64,000 bases of DNA from Eucommia ulmoides (GCA_016647705.1 CM028329.1:61707231-61771230); one strand, 5' to 3'; positions 36,434-50,964 are shown, numbered from the stretch's first letter. The notes: generated from the letters alone by a model not told the origin. A program made the numbers and translations.

Positions 36434-36471
<38 letters not shown>
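36434..36471. repeat. (AT)n microsatellite in GT31 intron 2, copy 2
   Basis: TA dinucleotide run after the exon 2 donor site, matching 16737-16775. Confidence 0.88.
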
Positions 36472-36478
<7 letters not shown>

Positions 36479-36748
36479 GGATTTATCACACTTTTTGTCG
36501 TTTAAATTTTAAATTTATTTTAATCGGATAAAATTTAAAAAATTTATAAGTGATTTTAGATGAAAATTTGGTTATGCTGAACCAATAGTCTTTGAATGAA
36601 TATATTTTTATTATTTTATTAAATTTAAAATGTTTTCGGCTAAATTTTTCCTCACAACAATTCATTTCTAGAATAAGAGAAAAGAGTATGAATCCTATGT
36701 TAAATTTAACAGAATAATGAAATAACGAAAATATATACACTATGTGTT

Positions 36749-36945
36749 ATCCAAGAAGTGTTAGTCCGGTTGGTTAGGAGAAGTGTCTCATTTTCTTGTC
36801 AACCAGGGTTCGATTCTCCTGAGAAGTACTTCAAAATTAAAATCTTCAATTTAATCTTGAATGCACCAGGTTGATGTGAGACAATGTACTCTTAAGATCG
36901 CTATTCGTAAATTGGTTCAAATACACTTTATCGTAAAAACAAAAC
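36749..36945 (+). mobile_element. tRNA-derived SINE-like sequence, copy 2
   Basis: A box at 36762-36773 and B box at 36807-36817, in the last intron of GT31 copy 2. One base is missing from the body relative to copy 1 (CTACCAGG to CACCAGG, shared with copy 3). Confidence 0.5.
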
Positions 36946-37385
36946 TGAAAAAAAGAAGATCATGTACGTACTCATTATAATTTATTTTCTGTTTAAAATC
37001 ATTAATAACGTTTTTAATTTTATGTTCAACTGTGTTATGACAGGTGGGCAAAAGTGAGTGTTGTGACGTGGTAAGCTTGAGTGGTCGGAAAGTGGCAAAG
37101 GTCAAATTCAGAGCTTGCATGGAAGACGAGGTTATTGCTTAAGGCTCTGTTTGGATTCACAAAAAAGGAAAAAATGGATAAATAGAGACAAGTGTGATAT
37201 TTCTTCTAGAAAATTAACTTTAGAATCCAATGCAACCAAAGAGGTTGTCTCTTGTAAAAAGAAAAAAAAAAAAGTAAAAGACACAATTTTTTTTTATAGT
37301 AAATTTTGGTTTTAATTTTCTTTTTTTTTTTGGTAGAAATGAAAATAAAAAAACAGAAACAACAAAACAGAAAGACACAGGATTA

Positions 37386-37855
37386 TCAATCCGGGCACAA
37401 TTCGAATACTCTCTTATCCATCTCTTGAAAAATGATGTCTTCCATATCCGTAATTGGCGTCTCAAGAATCTGAAGATTGTAATTTTCCTGTGCTTCTCTC
37501 TTGGCTAGAATATCAGCACATCTATTAGTTTCCCAAGGAATGAATTGGAGAGTGTAATTATTATTAGTGAGTAGACTCCTACACTCCTCAATCATCTCCT
37601 TAAATTTATGATTTTCCGGACAAGGGTTTTGGATCAAGGAAACAGCATCTGCTGAGTCTGTCTCTACTTGTACTCTCGGATAATCTCTATCAGCTGAAAT
37701 CTTGATTCCCATAATAAGACCCTGAACTCCGCTTCTAAAGCTGTGCAACTATCAATACAACCATAAAAACCAAATTGCTACGAACCCATGTTGTCCCTTA
37801 ATAAACCACCAAAACCATTTTTTCCAGGATCACTCTTAGTGTTCAAGATAAAAAC
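37386..37855 (-). pseudogene. LINE-type RNase H domain fragment, copy 2
   Basis: Same as 17693-18162, with the same internal TAG and frameshift. The 120-codon open part covers the C-terminal two thirds of the RNase H-like domain, including VETDSADAV and NRCADILAKR. Confidence 0.7.
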
Positions 37856-38281
37856 TCATCACCACCTGAAACATTTATTGTTTTGTTATTTATTACATCA
37901 CTTGGGTTAGATTAGTTACAGAAAATTAAGGATTTAATTGTAATACTCCAAAAATTTTATATTTTTGAAAACATTACTTTATATAAAAATTTAATATTTT
38001 TGGGGTTGTTTTCGAATCTATGGTACAAATAATATTTGATGAATTTCTTGAGTTAAATGTTTATTTCAAAACTGATTTTAAAAGTTTTGGGACTATTATG
38101 TTATTTAAAATATATTTTTAAGAATTTTAGAATATAATTAACATTTTCTTATTTTAAAAACTACCTCAACGTAAATAAATAAATATGTAAATAAATCAAG
38201 CCAAAATGGTTTCCTTCCTTAGGAAAGAAACCATATTGGCCATATATATATATAAGTGTAAGTGGTGTGGTATATATATAT
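37856..38281. other. AT-rich spacer flanking Helitron 3' end, unit 2
   Basis: As 18163-18591. The inverted repeat here reads TTTCCTTCCTTAGGAAAGAAA with one extra T, a variant shared with the next unit (near 57645), and the TA tracts are shorter. No gene is seen. Confidence 0.5.
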
Positions 38282-38313
38282 ACTAGCGTATAACCCGTGC
38301 CTGAAGGTACGGG
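38282..38313 (-). other. Helitron 3' terminus with hairpin, copy 3
   Basis: Hairpin and CTAGT end identical to those of copy 2, followed on the minus strand by the same TA-rich flank, slightly shorter here. Confidence 0.82.
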
Positions 38314-38402
38314 CATAAAACATACATCATCTATTTGAACAATTATATCAATTTATTTTATTATTCAACTTTAAAATGTTGCATCAATAGAAACAATTAC
38401 AG

Positions 38403-41400
38403 TTACAATAATACTTCAGGATAAACAATATTTGTCGTGGATAGAGATCCATATTCGGGAAGAAGTACACTTAATCGATCAAATGATGTACACCTTGATA
38501 AGGCCACATATAGTTGACCGTGACTAAAAACCAGTGTAGTCAAATCAACTCCAACAAATTTCACTGATTGTCCTTGTGATTTATTTATCGTCATAGCATA
38601 CGCCAAACGAATTGGAAACTGGCGCCTTGTCGTTTGAAAAGGAAATTCAGAAGACGATGGCGTCAAGAATATTCTCGGAATGAACGCCAAATTTTTTGCT
38701 TTATCCCCTGTCAATATTCGAGCTTTTATTACACGTAAAAAACACCTGACAACCATTAATCGTGTGCCATTACAAAGTCCATCACTTGGTGCGATATTTC
38801 TCAACAACATAACTGGACATCCAATTTTCAAATCTAATTTGAACGGAGGTAATCCTGGAGGATCTAAGGAATTCAAGTACTCGTTAGGATAACGATTTGT
38901 AATTTCACGATTAGCTCCATCATCTTCAGACATTTTATTTGCGGCCAGATATGTGATCATTTCTTCGGGAAAAATATTTAAAGCAGTTGAATTAATAGCA
39001 CTAACATTGTCATTTCTTGCAGAAAGAATAGAACGTTCAGCTAGAAATGTAGGGGTAACAACACTGGGTGTGCCTAGATGTGGATAAACTGAAAATATTA
39101 ATTCAACCACATTACGACACTTGTGTATGGTTGACGGCAACTGTACGATTTCATGCGGATCACTGTCAACCTATTTAAAGAAAAAATAAATGTAAATGAA
39201 TAATTTAGTATCAAAGCATATATAAGTAATCTATTACAAAATGCTAAAATATATTTAAATGAAATATTACCTGAAGTAAATATCTCGAAAACTCTGCATT
39301 TTCAATGTTCCTACTATTTAGGCGCATGTTTAAATTCAAAGTTAAGACATGTATATCATTCCAAAGGTACGAACGTCTCAACGATGGTGCCACAATTTGT
39401 TGACGGACACCTTTAGGTATAACAGGTAGAATTTGCCGAAAGTCTCCTCCAAGAACGACCGTGATACCCCCGAATGGATTTGGATTACTGCAAATATCTC
39501 GTAGCGTGCGATCCACAGACTCAACGCAGTACTTATGTTGCATCGGTTTCATCCCAAATGATTAACTTTGTCTCTCTAAACAATTCGGCATGCAACGATT
39601 ATTTACTGAAATGACAAATTGAATTATCAAGAATATCTAAAGGGATGCGAAATGTGGAATGTGCAGTTCGATCTCCTTCAAGTAGTAGCGATGCAATACC
39701 GGACGATGCCACAGTAATGACAATATGACTGTTACTACGACATTTTGCTGCTATGGTATTATATAGAAACGTTTTTCCCGTACCAGCACCACCATTCAAA
39801 AAAATATTTTTCCTAAATTTCCGAACACTGATGAAGTGATTGATTCGTATGCAACACGTTGGTCTTCATTGAGACGATCAATATTACACTGCACATTCCT
39901 TTGTTGTGCTTCACTTTGCATTTGACGATATTCCCATATCAATCTATTTCCAACTACCATATTCCAATTCTGGACAGGTTGTGGAATCGAAGGAAAATCT
40001 ACTAAGCTCTTGCCCGATTTTTGAAGTAATTGATTCAAAAGGTACAGACCGTAGTCTTTAATCTGTGCCTCGCTTGGGACGGGTATCGAAAACAACGTGC
40101 GAACTTTATATGAGAGATCATCACATATATGCATCCAAAACTGATCTCATAATTCACATGGATTTAAAGGGGAGCATTGTGTAAGAATGACACAAAATAA
40201 TTTTCTCAGTTGATATCCAGTACTCATAATAGACGCCTCTTGAAGACATTGTATCCATTCATTATCATTTTCCAATAGCCTTCTTGCTACACATGCGGCT
40301 TTGAACGTCGCATGTTCAACATTGTTTACAATGCGTAGACACCTAAACGATTGCGGCCCTTTGACTACAGTCAATAGTAAACGCAGATAAAATCGTTCAC
40401 CCGAATTGGGAGGCGCAAAATACATTCTGCCAATGGCAAATCCCCTTTGTCGTGGCTTCCAAAATATTTCAGTTTTATTCCAAACAAAATGCTGGGGAAA
40501 CTCTTGATAAGTATACACACGTGCAAAAGCATGTGCATCACAATATGAAAAAAATTCTGTTAGAGTCAACTTTTGTGACTGAGCTCGAGAAATGATAGAC
40601 TGTATTGTTTCAGTAGGATTGAAGACAACCTGATGCATTCCAGGCAAATGGAGCGTCAATCGAACAACTGTTGGATTCTCATCGTGCAAAGAAAAACTCA
40701 ACAATCGCCAGGCTGCCTCAGGGGGTCCAATGTATCTTGCATCAAGATATTGCTTGATCTCATCTATCATTCCTAAAATCAATGTCGTCATATCACCTCC
40801 TTTATAGATATACTTGTGGATATATTCGACGCACCTAATCCCAACGCATACTTCAACATTAATATAACAGTCGAACATCTTGGAAAGGTACGGATTGTAT
40901 GGGACGACGTCTTTATTATCAACTTGTTGCCCCCTCACGGTATAAACTTTGCCATTATCACGACGACGGTAAATGGGATATCCATATGAATCCATCGTTG
41001 TATACTCCGCGAAATCTCATAGATACCTCTTAGTGCATCTGCCGTTCTTCATGCACGGGGCTTGACAATTTCGAGCACCACATGGTCCGTGAACCATGCA
41101 TTTTTTTATAGTCTCGAAAAGTTCTGGCTCTTCATTTGGATCTGGAAATTCAGCACAAACTATTCTGTCTACTTGGTCGCACGTTCGAATTTTATTTTGA
41201 TTATCAAGAAATATCAATAAGTGCATGTGCGGCAGACCTATTTTCTGGTACTCAATTGTAAAAACATAGGCAACTTATTTTCCAAATACTCGAGTGCTTT
41301 CAATCTCTTTCATTAGAGCAATTCTTTTTAACTCGAAAACGCGAGCAATTAAGTCTGGACGGTCAGTTGGTTGTTGATGAGGCAATAAAATTTCAGTGAT

Positions 41401-44400
41401 TTCTGTCCAAGTTGGATTCGCAGTCATGGTAAGAAACACATCAGGGTGATGGTGGTACCGGGTTATGGCCATTGAATCTTGGAAGATTTCAAACATATGT
41501 CTTGGACTACCAATAAAAGATGATGGCAAAATCATTCATTGACCTATTTGATTAGGTTCCATCCCATCTAATGCCACATCAGTAAGACTTTGATAGAGTT
41601 CACTACGAAGATTTGGTTGATGTTGCCTAAAGTAATTCAACCTATTTTGCTCGGTCGCAGCCCAAGCATCTACCAAGAACTCTTGAAATAATTTTCCTCC
41701 CCTTAGAATTGTCGAATACTCTGTCGGCCTTTCAAAAATACGGTAGCTATAAAATTGCATTTGAGTTAGTCGAGCATTTGTGTGTCGACCGTGAATCACA
41801 TCCCACTGTCTAAATTCAGGCTCCCATCCAAGCTCACCAAAAGAGAACAACAAAACGTAATGTAATGGTAGATAAGTAGGATGGCATTCATTGATTTTTA
41901 TTAGTTCATTTCCCCCCCTTAAATCTATAACAATATCTCTCATCGCGCTAGTTTCGGTTCCATCCCCCGGTAATATGACGGCCACGTCATCAGTTGTCGG
42001 TAAATTATATCGCCGACGATCGGTAGATGCTGTGTAGTGAAGAAAAGCAGGCAACGTTTGTTGTTCCAAATCCAATTGATTTAAAATCGCAAACGCTTGA
42101 CGAAATTTATCTACGAATGCATTATGTTGCAACAATGTATCTTGAATAGTTTGCAAAACATTTTTCTCAAATGAGGATTTCTACGTCTTCTCACGCTAAA
42201 AGCGAAATCAGGATCGTAGATGTACAACTGAGAATAAATGGCATCTTGTCCCAGTTCTGGGATTAATGCTCCTGTCCGATGACACAACTCTCCATGTATA
42301 GTAAACGTCGTTGGGCCTCTTCCGGAAAGCAGCCTTATATCCAAGTTAGCACCGAGGCTTGTAAAAGCATTGCTTGCATTGTACTCTCTAGCATAACGTC
42401 GGAATGATTTTGATCTATCATCATTACCATCGTATAACGCTTTAATTTGCAGAGAAGGTGTGAGAAGTAATGGAAGCCTAACTTTCCCTTGTAAGCAACA
42501 TGTACCGAAGAGAGGACGTCGTTCGGATGATCTGTTAATCTCTCATCCATCCAGTGTAACGCAGAACAATGAGGGCAACATGACATTCATTTTACCAAGC
42601 GAGTGTCGATTTTCACTTGTATGAACATCACGGTCGGCAGTTGGATTGTTGAACTCGTCAATATCTTGATTATCGTAAAACTCATCTTGGTAGTATTTGA
42701 CAGCCTACATTTGATAAATAACAAAATTATTATGTAGATTCTAAACAACATATTTGTGAATGCCGTATTTAATTAGATGAATAAGATAAAAAAAGAAACT
42801 CACCATCTACTCCCAGAAGGTAGATTTGTTTCTTCAACTACTACGGTCGAGCTTTCATTAAGGTTCGTGGAAACAAAAGCTTCTTGGTTACCCGCACGCA
42901 GAAGGGCATGCATCGTCAATTATACCAAGAGAATGAGGAATCAAATTTGTAACCATCCCATCGTCAATAGATGAATTTCCTGCATGTTCAGTATCTTGAT
43001 TCTCGGCAAGGTGTTGATTTGTTGAAAGCTGACCTATAGTTGGCAAATATAAATTTTACACATCAAACACTTTTAAACATTTAATACTTAATAACATAAA
43101 TAAGGATTAGTATAATACCTTATACAAGGCAATACAATTGGTTCCTCAACTTCAGCGTTGGCATTCATTCGGAGTTACGGTAACAAATGTTTCAGTAAGA
43201 TTACGTGGAAAAGGCAAATTTGGTTCAACAATAGAATTCATTTGATTAGCCATGGACGATGAGTAGTGCGATCCCTAAGGAGGTCCACAATTCCAGGGGT
43301 ACATGGACTCGTAATCACTGATGGCCCACATGATTGTATAATCATTATCTGTTGTAGTAGAGGCTGAGATGATTCTTCAAGTAGTCTTCTATTCATTTCT
43401 AAATGTGACTATTCTGAATATTTTGTTGACCGGATCTCTCCGTTCTCTTCGTGCTCGTTGAGCTAGAACACGTTTCGATATGCCGTTGTTGTTGGGTCCT
43501 ATACATTTAGGAAGTGTAATTGTTTGCTCAACGTCCAACGTTGAGCGACTGTTGGGTATTGTAGACACAAACATTTCAGTAAGATTTGGTGGGGACGTCA
43601 AATTGGCCTCAAAGTAGAATCTATTTCGTTTTCCATACTGGAGAAGAAACTTGATCACTGAGAATTATAGGGGATATATTGACTTGTGCTTGATGATGAC
43701 ACAGAGACTGTTGTACCATTCTTCGCTTCGGCGTAGGCTCTAATGATTCTCCAAAAAATGGCTGACCTCCTTCCAGGCATTCCCGATTATCTTTATTGAA
43801 GCGATCACACCGCTCCCGATCAACTCTTTCCCATTCTCTTCGTTCTCGTTGAGCTAGAGCCCGTTTCGATACATCTTTCTTGTGAATGTTATATATTCAG
43901 AAGATATAATTGTTTGTTCAACCCCCGTTGAGTGACTGTTAGGTGTTGTGGACACAAACGACTGACCTCCTTCCATAGGGCTATCACATATCTCCCGATC
44001 AGCTCTCTCCCGTTCTCTTCGTTCTAGTTGAGCCACAGAATGTCTTGACACATCGTTGTGCTAGATGTTCTGGCAATGTTACCTGTGCGGGATCTTCCAC
44101 CTTCTTGACATTCTAGAATCGGACGACTAAACCTCTCTCGTTCCCTTTGCATTCGTTGGGATAGAGCAGATTTTGATATGACGTTATCATTGAATACCTA
44201 GAAATAAAATGAGGTTGAATCTTTAATTTTCTAGATCGATAAATGAAAAAGAACAGTGGAGGACAGTGTGACAGAGTACGAACTAAAATTAGTACTAAAT
44301 AAAACCATAAATAACATGTAATAAGTTACGATATAAATAAGAATACAGATAATTTAATATCACCACAAAGGCAAGAGTATAAATACAAAATCAGATTAGA

Positions 44401-44723
44401 TAAATAACTATATATTTGAAATCACAGCTAAATATGTTCTTATCATGTTTATTTTCAGGTTAAGATTTTTTCAAAATTTAAGTATAAACCTAATATGGAC
44501 ACAAATAGTTATAATTATTTAATACGTTAATAGATTAAATATGTGATTATTGTTGAATGATAAAAACCGTTGATAATAAAACTAAAAAATAATTAACCTT
44601 ACTAATTAGACCATACCACATTGCTACTGAGTTCCCCTTTTCACTTTCGCAACATTTGAGGTAAAAGCACACTTTCTCTTGTCCCTCTCCTCTTTGAAGT
44701 AGAATTTTATTTGATTGTCATCC
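38403..44723 (-). pseudogene. Helitron Rep-helicase pseudogene, copy 3 (extra damage)
   Basis: Same exon plan as copy 2. Beyond the common lesions it has a nonsense codon TAA at 41275-41277, a Lys-to-stop change about 16 residues before HMH, and a one-base deletion near 42162; both are shared with copy 4. Only in this copy, an A-run near 39799 is one base shorter and breaks the frame just after Walker A, and from about 42530 upward single-base indels shred exons 2-4. The initiating ATG of exon 1 is lost (near 44723). The upstream indels may be sequencing artefacts; the shared changes are probably real. Confidence 0.8.
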
Positions 44724-45124
44724 CTGCCAAATTTTTTTCCTTGAAAACATAACAATAAAAAATTCAATGCAAAATAAATGATAAACTAAAATTATATTAG
44801 AGCCTTAAAAATAAATTGTAAGATTTACATATTAATTAACGATTACAAAAAGCAAGAGAACAATAAAGACAGAGCATATATAATATAAATCCATCACATT
44901 AAGACAACTTTGTTAAATATAACAAAGTAAACAATCAATCACATTACAAAATACAAAATGTATATCATGAATACAAATACATTCAAAATATATTTTCAAC
45001 AATCGAAGAAAAGAAAAACAGACTTGACGTGGTAACCCTACAAAAGAAAAGAAAGAAAAAAATATACAAAATGTATATAAAGAATACAAATTACATAAAA
45101 ATTATTTATACCTTAAAAAACAGT

Positions 45125-45759
45125 TTACGGCACAACTTCATTACTTTGGCTGCCAATTTGTAGCTGAATCTCGTATTTCTCCAGTGCCTTTAAGCCAATC
45201 TGGTCGTCCTCGATGCTCTCTAACAAAGTTCCTAATGCTCTTAGGTCTAAGAGTTCTTTCTTTAAGGCTCTATGAACTCTAACTCTAGGCCAAGATTTCG
45301 GTAGAGTACGCACTATTACATACACCAACACTGCCCAGTTTGGTTGAAAACCCTTGCGTCTTAGGTGGTAGTACATGCGCTCTTTTCTAAGTACATGCAT
45401 TCTAACACTATCTTTTCATTCATTTTCCTCTTTCAAATTCTCTCCATAATGGATGTACATCTCGTTCAGCCTCTTCTAAAAATTGTACAAATTCAAAGGC
45501 AATAAGAGGCCGATGATTTTCAAATATATTCTTTGTCGCCACATCCCAATGTGATGGTAAACCATCAACAATTTGGTTCATTATGTCTCTCTCACTAATT
45601 TTTACCTATAATTCTGCAAAATTCTAGCACTTGAAATTTTTTCATCCCTTATTCTCTAACGGGACAACTTTGTAAATAAAGTTTCTCGTAAAAGAATTGT
45701 TTTTCCTTACGCAACTTTAACCTAGTACTCATTCTCAATACGATAGTGGGTCGTACCAT
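45125..45759 (-). pseudogene. Unrecognised Helitron-internal ORF, copy 3 (broken)
   Basis: This is the counterpart of 25455-26093 with single-base losses near 45413, 45426 and 45601, leaving 91 open codons at the C-terminal end. The losses lie in the indel-rich zone and may not be biological. One clean substitution (near 45211, Lys to Glu) separates it from copies 1 and 2. Confidence 0.45.
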
Positions 45760-48700
45760 ATTGCCTGAGATTGAAGGACATAAATAACACATAAGACAAA
45801 CACTAAACTAAAACACTTAACAACGTTAAACAGAAAAAAAGAATAAATTTCAGGAACCAAAAAATAATATGTCTCGATAGTGTTCCCTATTTCTTTTTAA
45901 GCGTTTTGTTCTAAGAAAAAACCTAAGCAAACACTAAACATAAACAACAAACAAAAACACTAAACCAAAATAGAAACACTAAATTGAAACATAAATTAAG
46001 AACACAATGAACACAGTTTACTAATTCTCTTCATAGAGTGTTTATGTTCTAAGAAGAACTAAACTAAAACACTTAACAAATGCTAAACAGGAAAAAAAAA
46101 TAGAACAAATTTCAGGAACCAAAAAATAATATGTTTCGATAGTGTTCCCTATTTCTTTTTAAGCGTTTCTGTTCTAAGAAAAACCTAAGCAAACACTAAA
46201 CATAAACAACAAACAAAAACACTAAACCAAAATAGAAACAATAAATTGAAACATAAATTAAGAACACAATGAACACAGTTTACTAATTCTCTTCATAGAG
46301 TGTTTATGTTCTAAGAAGAAACTAAACTAAACACTTAACAAATACTAAACCGGGAAAAAAAAAGAACAAATTTCAGGAACCAAAAAATAATATGTTTCGA
46401 TAGTGTTCCCTATTTCTTTTAAGCGTTTCTGTTATAACGCACTTTGCGAATTGAATGCGTTCTTACCTATAACACATCGAAAGTTTTTTTTTTTTCAAAA
46501 AACCTTGTTGCAACCAAACAGAACATGAACAAAAACAAAAAACAGGAACAAAAACAAAACAACAGGAACAGAAAACAGAAACAGAACAGAAAAGGAACAG
46601 GAACCGAAACAGCGAACGGAACAGAAACAACAGGAACACAGTTTTTTTTTTAAATCCTCACATATAATAATCACAGTTTTTGTTCGAAAAATAGAAACAC
46701 TAAATTGAAATAAATTAAGACACAATGAACAGTTTACTAATTCTCTTCATAGAGTGTTTATGTTCTAAGAAGAAACTAAACTAAAACACTTAACAAATGC
46801 TAAACAGAAAAAAAAAATAGATCAAATTTTAGGAACCAAAAAATAATATTTTCTATAGTGTTCCCTATTTCTTTTTAAGCGTTTATATTCTAAGAAAAAC
46901 CAAACGCTAAACAGAAACAACAAACAAAACACTAAATTGAAACATAAACACAATGGATGACTGAACTGAAACTGAATATGAACAAAGCAACGAACCTGGT
47001 GAGCTAAATCAAAATAACGTCAGCAGCTTTTGGTGTCTTGTCAATGTTCTAACGCACTTTGCGAATTGAATGCGTTCTTACCTATAACACATCGAAAGGT
47101 TTTTTTCTTCAAAAAACCTGTTGCAACCAAACAAACATGAACAGAAACAAAAAAGAGGAACAAAAAAAAAACAGCAGGAACAGAATCAAAACAGGAAACA
47201 GAAACAGAAAACAGGAACAGGAACCGAAACAGCGAACGGAACAGAAATAGGAATTGGTCATTGTTTGGTGTTCAACCTTGTAATGGTCTGATTAAGGTGT
47301 AATTTGAAAGTAGCTTTTTGTTAGTTTTGGATATAGTTTTTAGGGTAAATTGCACTTTTGGTCATCTAATTTGCACGTTTTTATGTGGCTAAATCATACT
47401 TTGCACCCCTAATGTTTGGGCGTAGTCTTAGTTTACCCCCCTGATGTTATAGGCCCCATTTGGTTATTGTTTGTGTTCTCTGATTCTTGTTTACCCCCCT
47501 GATGTTATAGGCCCCATTTGGGTTTAATGTATAAAAACACGTTTAATAGTTATTTGGGATTATTTCTTTAATTACTTGAGAATCGGAGAAACAAAAAAAT
47601 GTTGATTCCTCTTTGCTCCTACAAAATTATTCTCATACCATCCCGTCGATCACCATCACCACCCGCTGACCACCGTCATCCCGTTGGCCACCACCACCAC
47701 CGACCACCATACATTTAAAGGGAAAAAAAAAGAACAAATGCCGCAACCAAACAGGTTTCTTGTTTTTGTTCTTATAAATGAAAAGAAACAATGGTCATTA
47801 TCAAACATGAACAGAAACAAAAAACAGGAACAAAAACAGAAATCAGGAACAGAACAGAAACAGAAACAAAACAGAACAATTCATAACAGAAACAGAAACC
47901 GAAACCAAATGCTACCTTGCGAGGAGCGTTGAGATCAAATTGTTTGTATTTAGGTGACGCATTTGGTTAGTGTTAACTGTTTCTGCTCCCAGAAAACTTT
48001 GTTTTTGTTCTGTTTCTGTTATGATTTATAAATTCTGTTTTAGTGTTTCTGTTCCTAAACATGGTGAAAATCTGAGATATAAAATAAAACATTTTTTATT
48101 TTTTATTTTTCAATTTTCGTTCTAAGAATTAAGGGGGGGAAAACTAACCAAACGCCACCTGAAGCCTATGTTTTAGTGTTGCTGTTAGATTTTAAAAAAA
48201 AAACACTGGGAACAGTAAAGAACTGTTCCTAAATTTCCATTTCAAGTTTTCTGGGAACAAAACCATATAGGAAAATTTTAGGAACCAAAAAAAAAAAAAA
48301 AACACTTAACATATGCTAAACAGAAAAAAAAAAAAAAAAAAAGAACAAATTTCAGGAACCAAAAAATACACATCAAAAGGTTTTTTTTTTCAAAAAACCT
48401 TGTTGCAACCAAACAGAACATGAACAGAAACAAAAAACAGGAACAAAAACAGAAACAGATGAATAGAGAGAGGAGAGTACCTATGAATGGAGATGATGAA
48501 GCTTTGGGCGGCTGACGACCATCCAAATACGACCGTCGGCGACCTTCACCGTCCAAGCCCTTGACTGAAACAGAAATAGGAAACAGAAACAGAAACAGAA
48601 ACAATTCATAAACAGAAACAGAAACAGATACCGAAACCAAATGCTACCTTGTGAGGAGCGTTGAGATTAAATTGTTTGTATTTAGGTGACGCATTTGGTT

Positions 48701-50393
48701 AGTGTTAACTGTTTCTGCTCCCAGAAAACTTTGAATAGAGAGAAAAATTTTGTTTTAGTATTTCTGTTCCTAAACATGGTGGAAATGAACAAAAATGGGG
48801 AAGAAAAAAGCAAAACACTGGGAACAGTAAAGAACTGTTCCTAGATTTCCATTTCAAGTTTTCTGGGAACAAAACCTATAGGAAAGTGAAAAAATAGAAT
48901 AAATTTCCATTTCAAGTTTTCAAAAACAAACGTTAAACAGAAAAAAAATAGAATAAATTTCAGGAAAAAAACCTAAGCAAACACTAAACACTAAACATAA
49001 ACAACAAACAAACACTAAACCAAAACATGAACAGAAACAAAACAACGAAACCGAAACCAAAGCTACCTTGCGAGGAGCGTTGAGATCAAATTGTTTGTAT
49101 TTAGGTGACGCGTTTGGTTAGTGTTAATGTTTTTTGTTCCCAGAAAACTTTGAATAGAGAGAAAAAACGAAATAAACCAAATTAGTTTTTGTTCTGATTT
49201 ATAAATTTTGTTTTAGTGTTTCTGTTCCTAGATTTCCATTTCAAGTTTTCTGGGAACAAAACCTTTTCAAGAACAAACGTTAAATAGAACATAAACAATG
49301 AACATGAACATAAATAAACAATGAACACAATGAACACAGAACATGAACACAAAACATGAACAGAAACCACACAGAACATGAACAGAAACAAAAAACAGGA
49401 ACAAAAATAGAATGCTACCTTGCGAGGAGATGATGAAGCTACCTTCACTGTCTAAGCCCTTGACTGAAACAGAAACCGAAACCAAAACATGAACACAGAA
49501 CAGAACAGAACATGACACAATGAACACAATCCAAATTAGTTTCTGTTTTGATTTATAAATTCTGTTTTAGTGTTTCTGTTCCTAAACATGGTGGAAATGA
49601 ACAAAAATATGGGGAAGAAAAAGAAAAGCACTGGGAACAGTCATTTCTTTCCACTTCAAGTTTTCTGGGAACAAAACCATATAGGAAAGTAGAAATAGAA
49701 TAAATTTCCATTTCAAGTTTTCATTAAACAGAAAAAAAATAGAATAAATTTCAGGAAAAAACCTAACAACACTAAACACTAAACATAAACCAAACAAAAA
49801 CACTAAACCAAAACATAAACATAAACAAAAACAGAAACATTCATAACAAACAGAACAGAAACATGAAACAGACACCAAACCATGAACAGAAACAAAAAAC
49901 AGGAACAAAACAGAATGCTACCTTGCGAGGAGATAATGAAGCTACCTTCACCGTCCAAGCCCTTGACTGAAACACCGAAACCAAAACCACAGAACATGAA
50001 CAGAAACCAACAGAACATGAACAAAACAAAAACAGGAACAAAAACAGAATGCTACCTTGCGAGAATGATGAAGCTACCTTCACCGTCCAAGCCCTTGATT
50101 GAAACAGAACCAAAACCAAACCACAGAATATGAAACCAAACAGAACACACAAAAACAGAACAAAACAAATGCTACCTTGCGAGGAGATGAGACCCAACCG
50201 TCCAAGCCCTTGACTGAAACAGAAACCGAAACCAAAACCAGAACATGAACAGAAACCAAACAGAACATGAACATAAACAAAAAACAGGAACAAAACAGAA
50301 TGCTACCTTGCGAGGAGATGATGAAGCTACCTTCACCGTCCAAGCCCTTGACTGAAACAGAAACCGAAACCAAAACCAAATGCTACTTTGCGA
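45760..50393. repeat. A/C-rich minisatellite block of the Helitron, copy 3
   Basis: Same layout as the other copies but about 180 bp shorter through scattered small deletions, many removing one repeat word or one base of a homopolymer. The 141-bp units at about 49880-50373 are the most eroded; one has lost most of its core near 50180-50200. Confidence 0.78.
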
Positions 50394-50964
50394 GGGTTTT
50401 ATAGTTGCGAGGAGCGATTCCATTAGGGCAGAGAGGATTCGATAGGCACAGATTAGGGCACGGCAAACAGAAATCTGATTCGATAGGCACAGTGAGGGAG
50501 ATGATGGTGAGGAACGACACGGTTACGAAAATTAGGGAGGCGACGAAGAAGAAGAAGACTCTCGGATTAGGGCACGGAGAAGCGGCGGACGACAGCTACA
50601 GGTCTATCAGAGTAGGGAGGCGACGGCGACTGATTGACGGTAAGGGTCTCTGCCTTTTTTTTTGATAAATTAATGGTAAGGCTCTTTGCCTTTTGTATAT
50701 TGTGTGTATATTGTGTATGTGTCTATCAAAGTAGGGAGGTGTATATTGTGTATGTGTCTATCAGAGTAGGGGGCGACGGGACTGCTTTGGCTCTCTGCCA
50801 TTTTCTCTTGTCTTTTCTCTTATCTATATGTGTGTATATTGTGTATATTATTATAGATATAGATTATATATAGATGTTGTATATATCAAAAGACATCCAA
50901 CGGTTACGAATATCCAGAGACATCCAATGGCCTTAGATGTAAATGAGCTGATTTATTATATAGA
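50394..50964. other. Helitron 5'-terminal region, copy 3
   Basis: Matches 11213-11787 with small indels. The proposed TC terminus is at 50964. No gene is supported. Confidence 0.42.

Larger units (their letters stand above)
33136..37142 (+). pseudogene. GT31 / DUF604 glycosyltransferase pseudogene, copy 2
   Basis: Exons 33136-34013, 35860-36402 and 37044-37142. The coding sequence is essentially identical to copy 1, with the same anchor, DDD motif and C-terminal Cys pair. It has the same N-terminal frame break and the same TGA (36304-36306). Identity of lesions across copies shows the gene was already disabled, or already had this unusual structure, before duplication. From the ATG at 33136 only 35 codons are open before TAA at 33241-33243. 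Confidence 0.8.
19694..39383. repeat. Tandem array unit 2 (~19.69 kb)
   Basis: This is the second head-to-tail copy, offset 19,693 from unit 1 with drift of only a few bases. It contains the only Helitron copy whose two proposed ends and whole interior are in the window at good quality, so it is the best reference for annotation. The part next to the 3' end of Helitron copy 3 (about 38210) already shows a variant shared with the following unit. Confidence 0.95.
38282..50964 (-). mobile_element. Helitron copy 3 (indel-rich)
   Basis: The termini match copy 2: a CTAGT end at 38282 with the hairpin at 38294-38313, and the proposed TC start at 50964. Length is about 12.68 kb. From about 42.5 kb upward it is full of small indels, so individual frame breaks there are unreliable. 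It shares substitutions with copy 4 (near 40269, 41239, 41277, 41384 and 42162) that copies 1 and 2 lack. Confidence 0.7.

Noticed and set aside
18592..38282. Rolling-circle read-through giving tandem Helitrons end to end
   Set aside because: In such a product the CTAGT end would abut the next TC start. Here about 6.8 kb of GT31-bearing DNA lies between successive Helitrons, so recombination between flanking copies is a better explanation.
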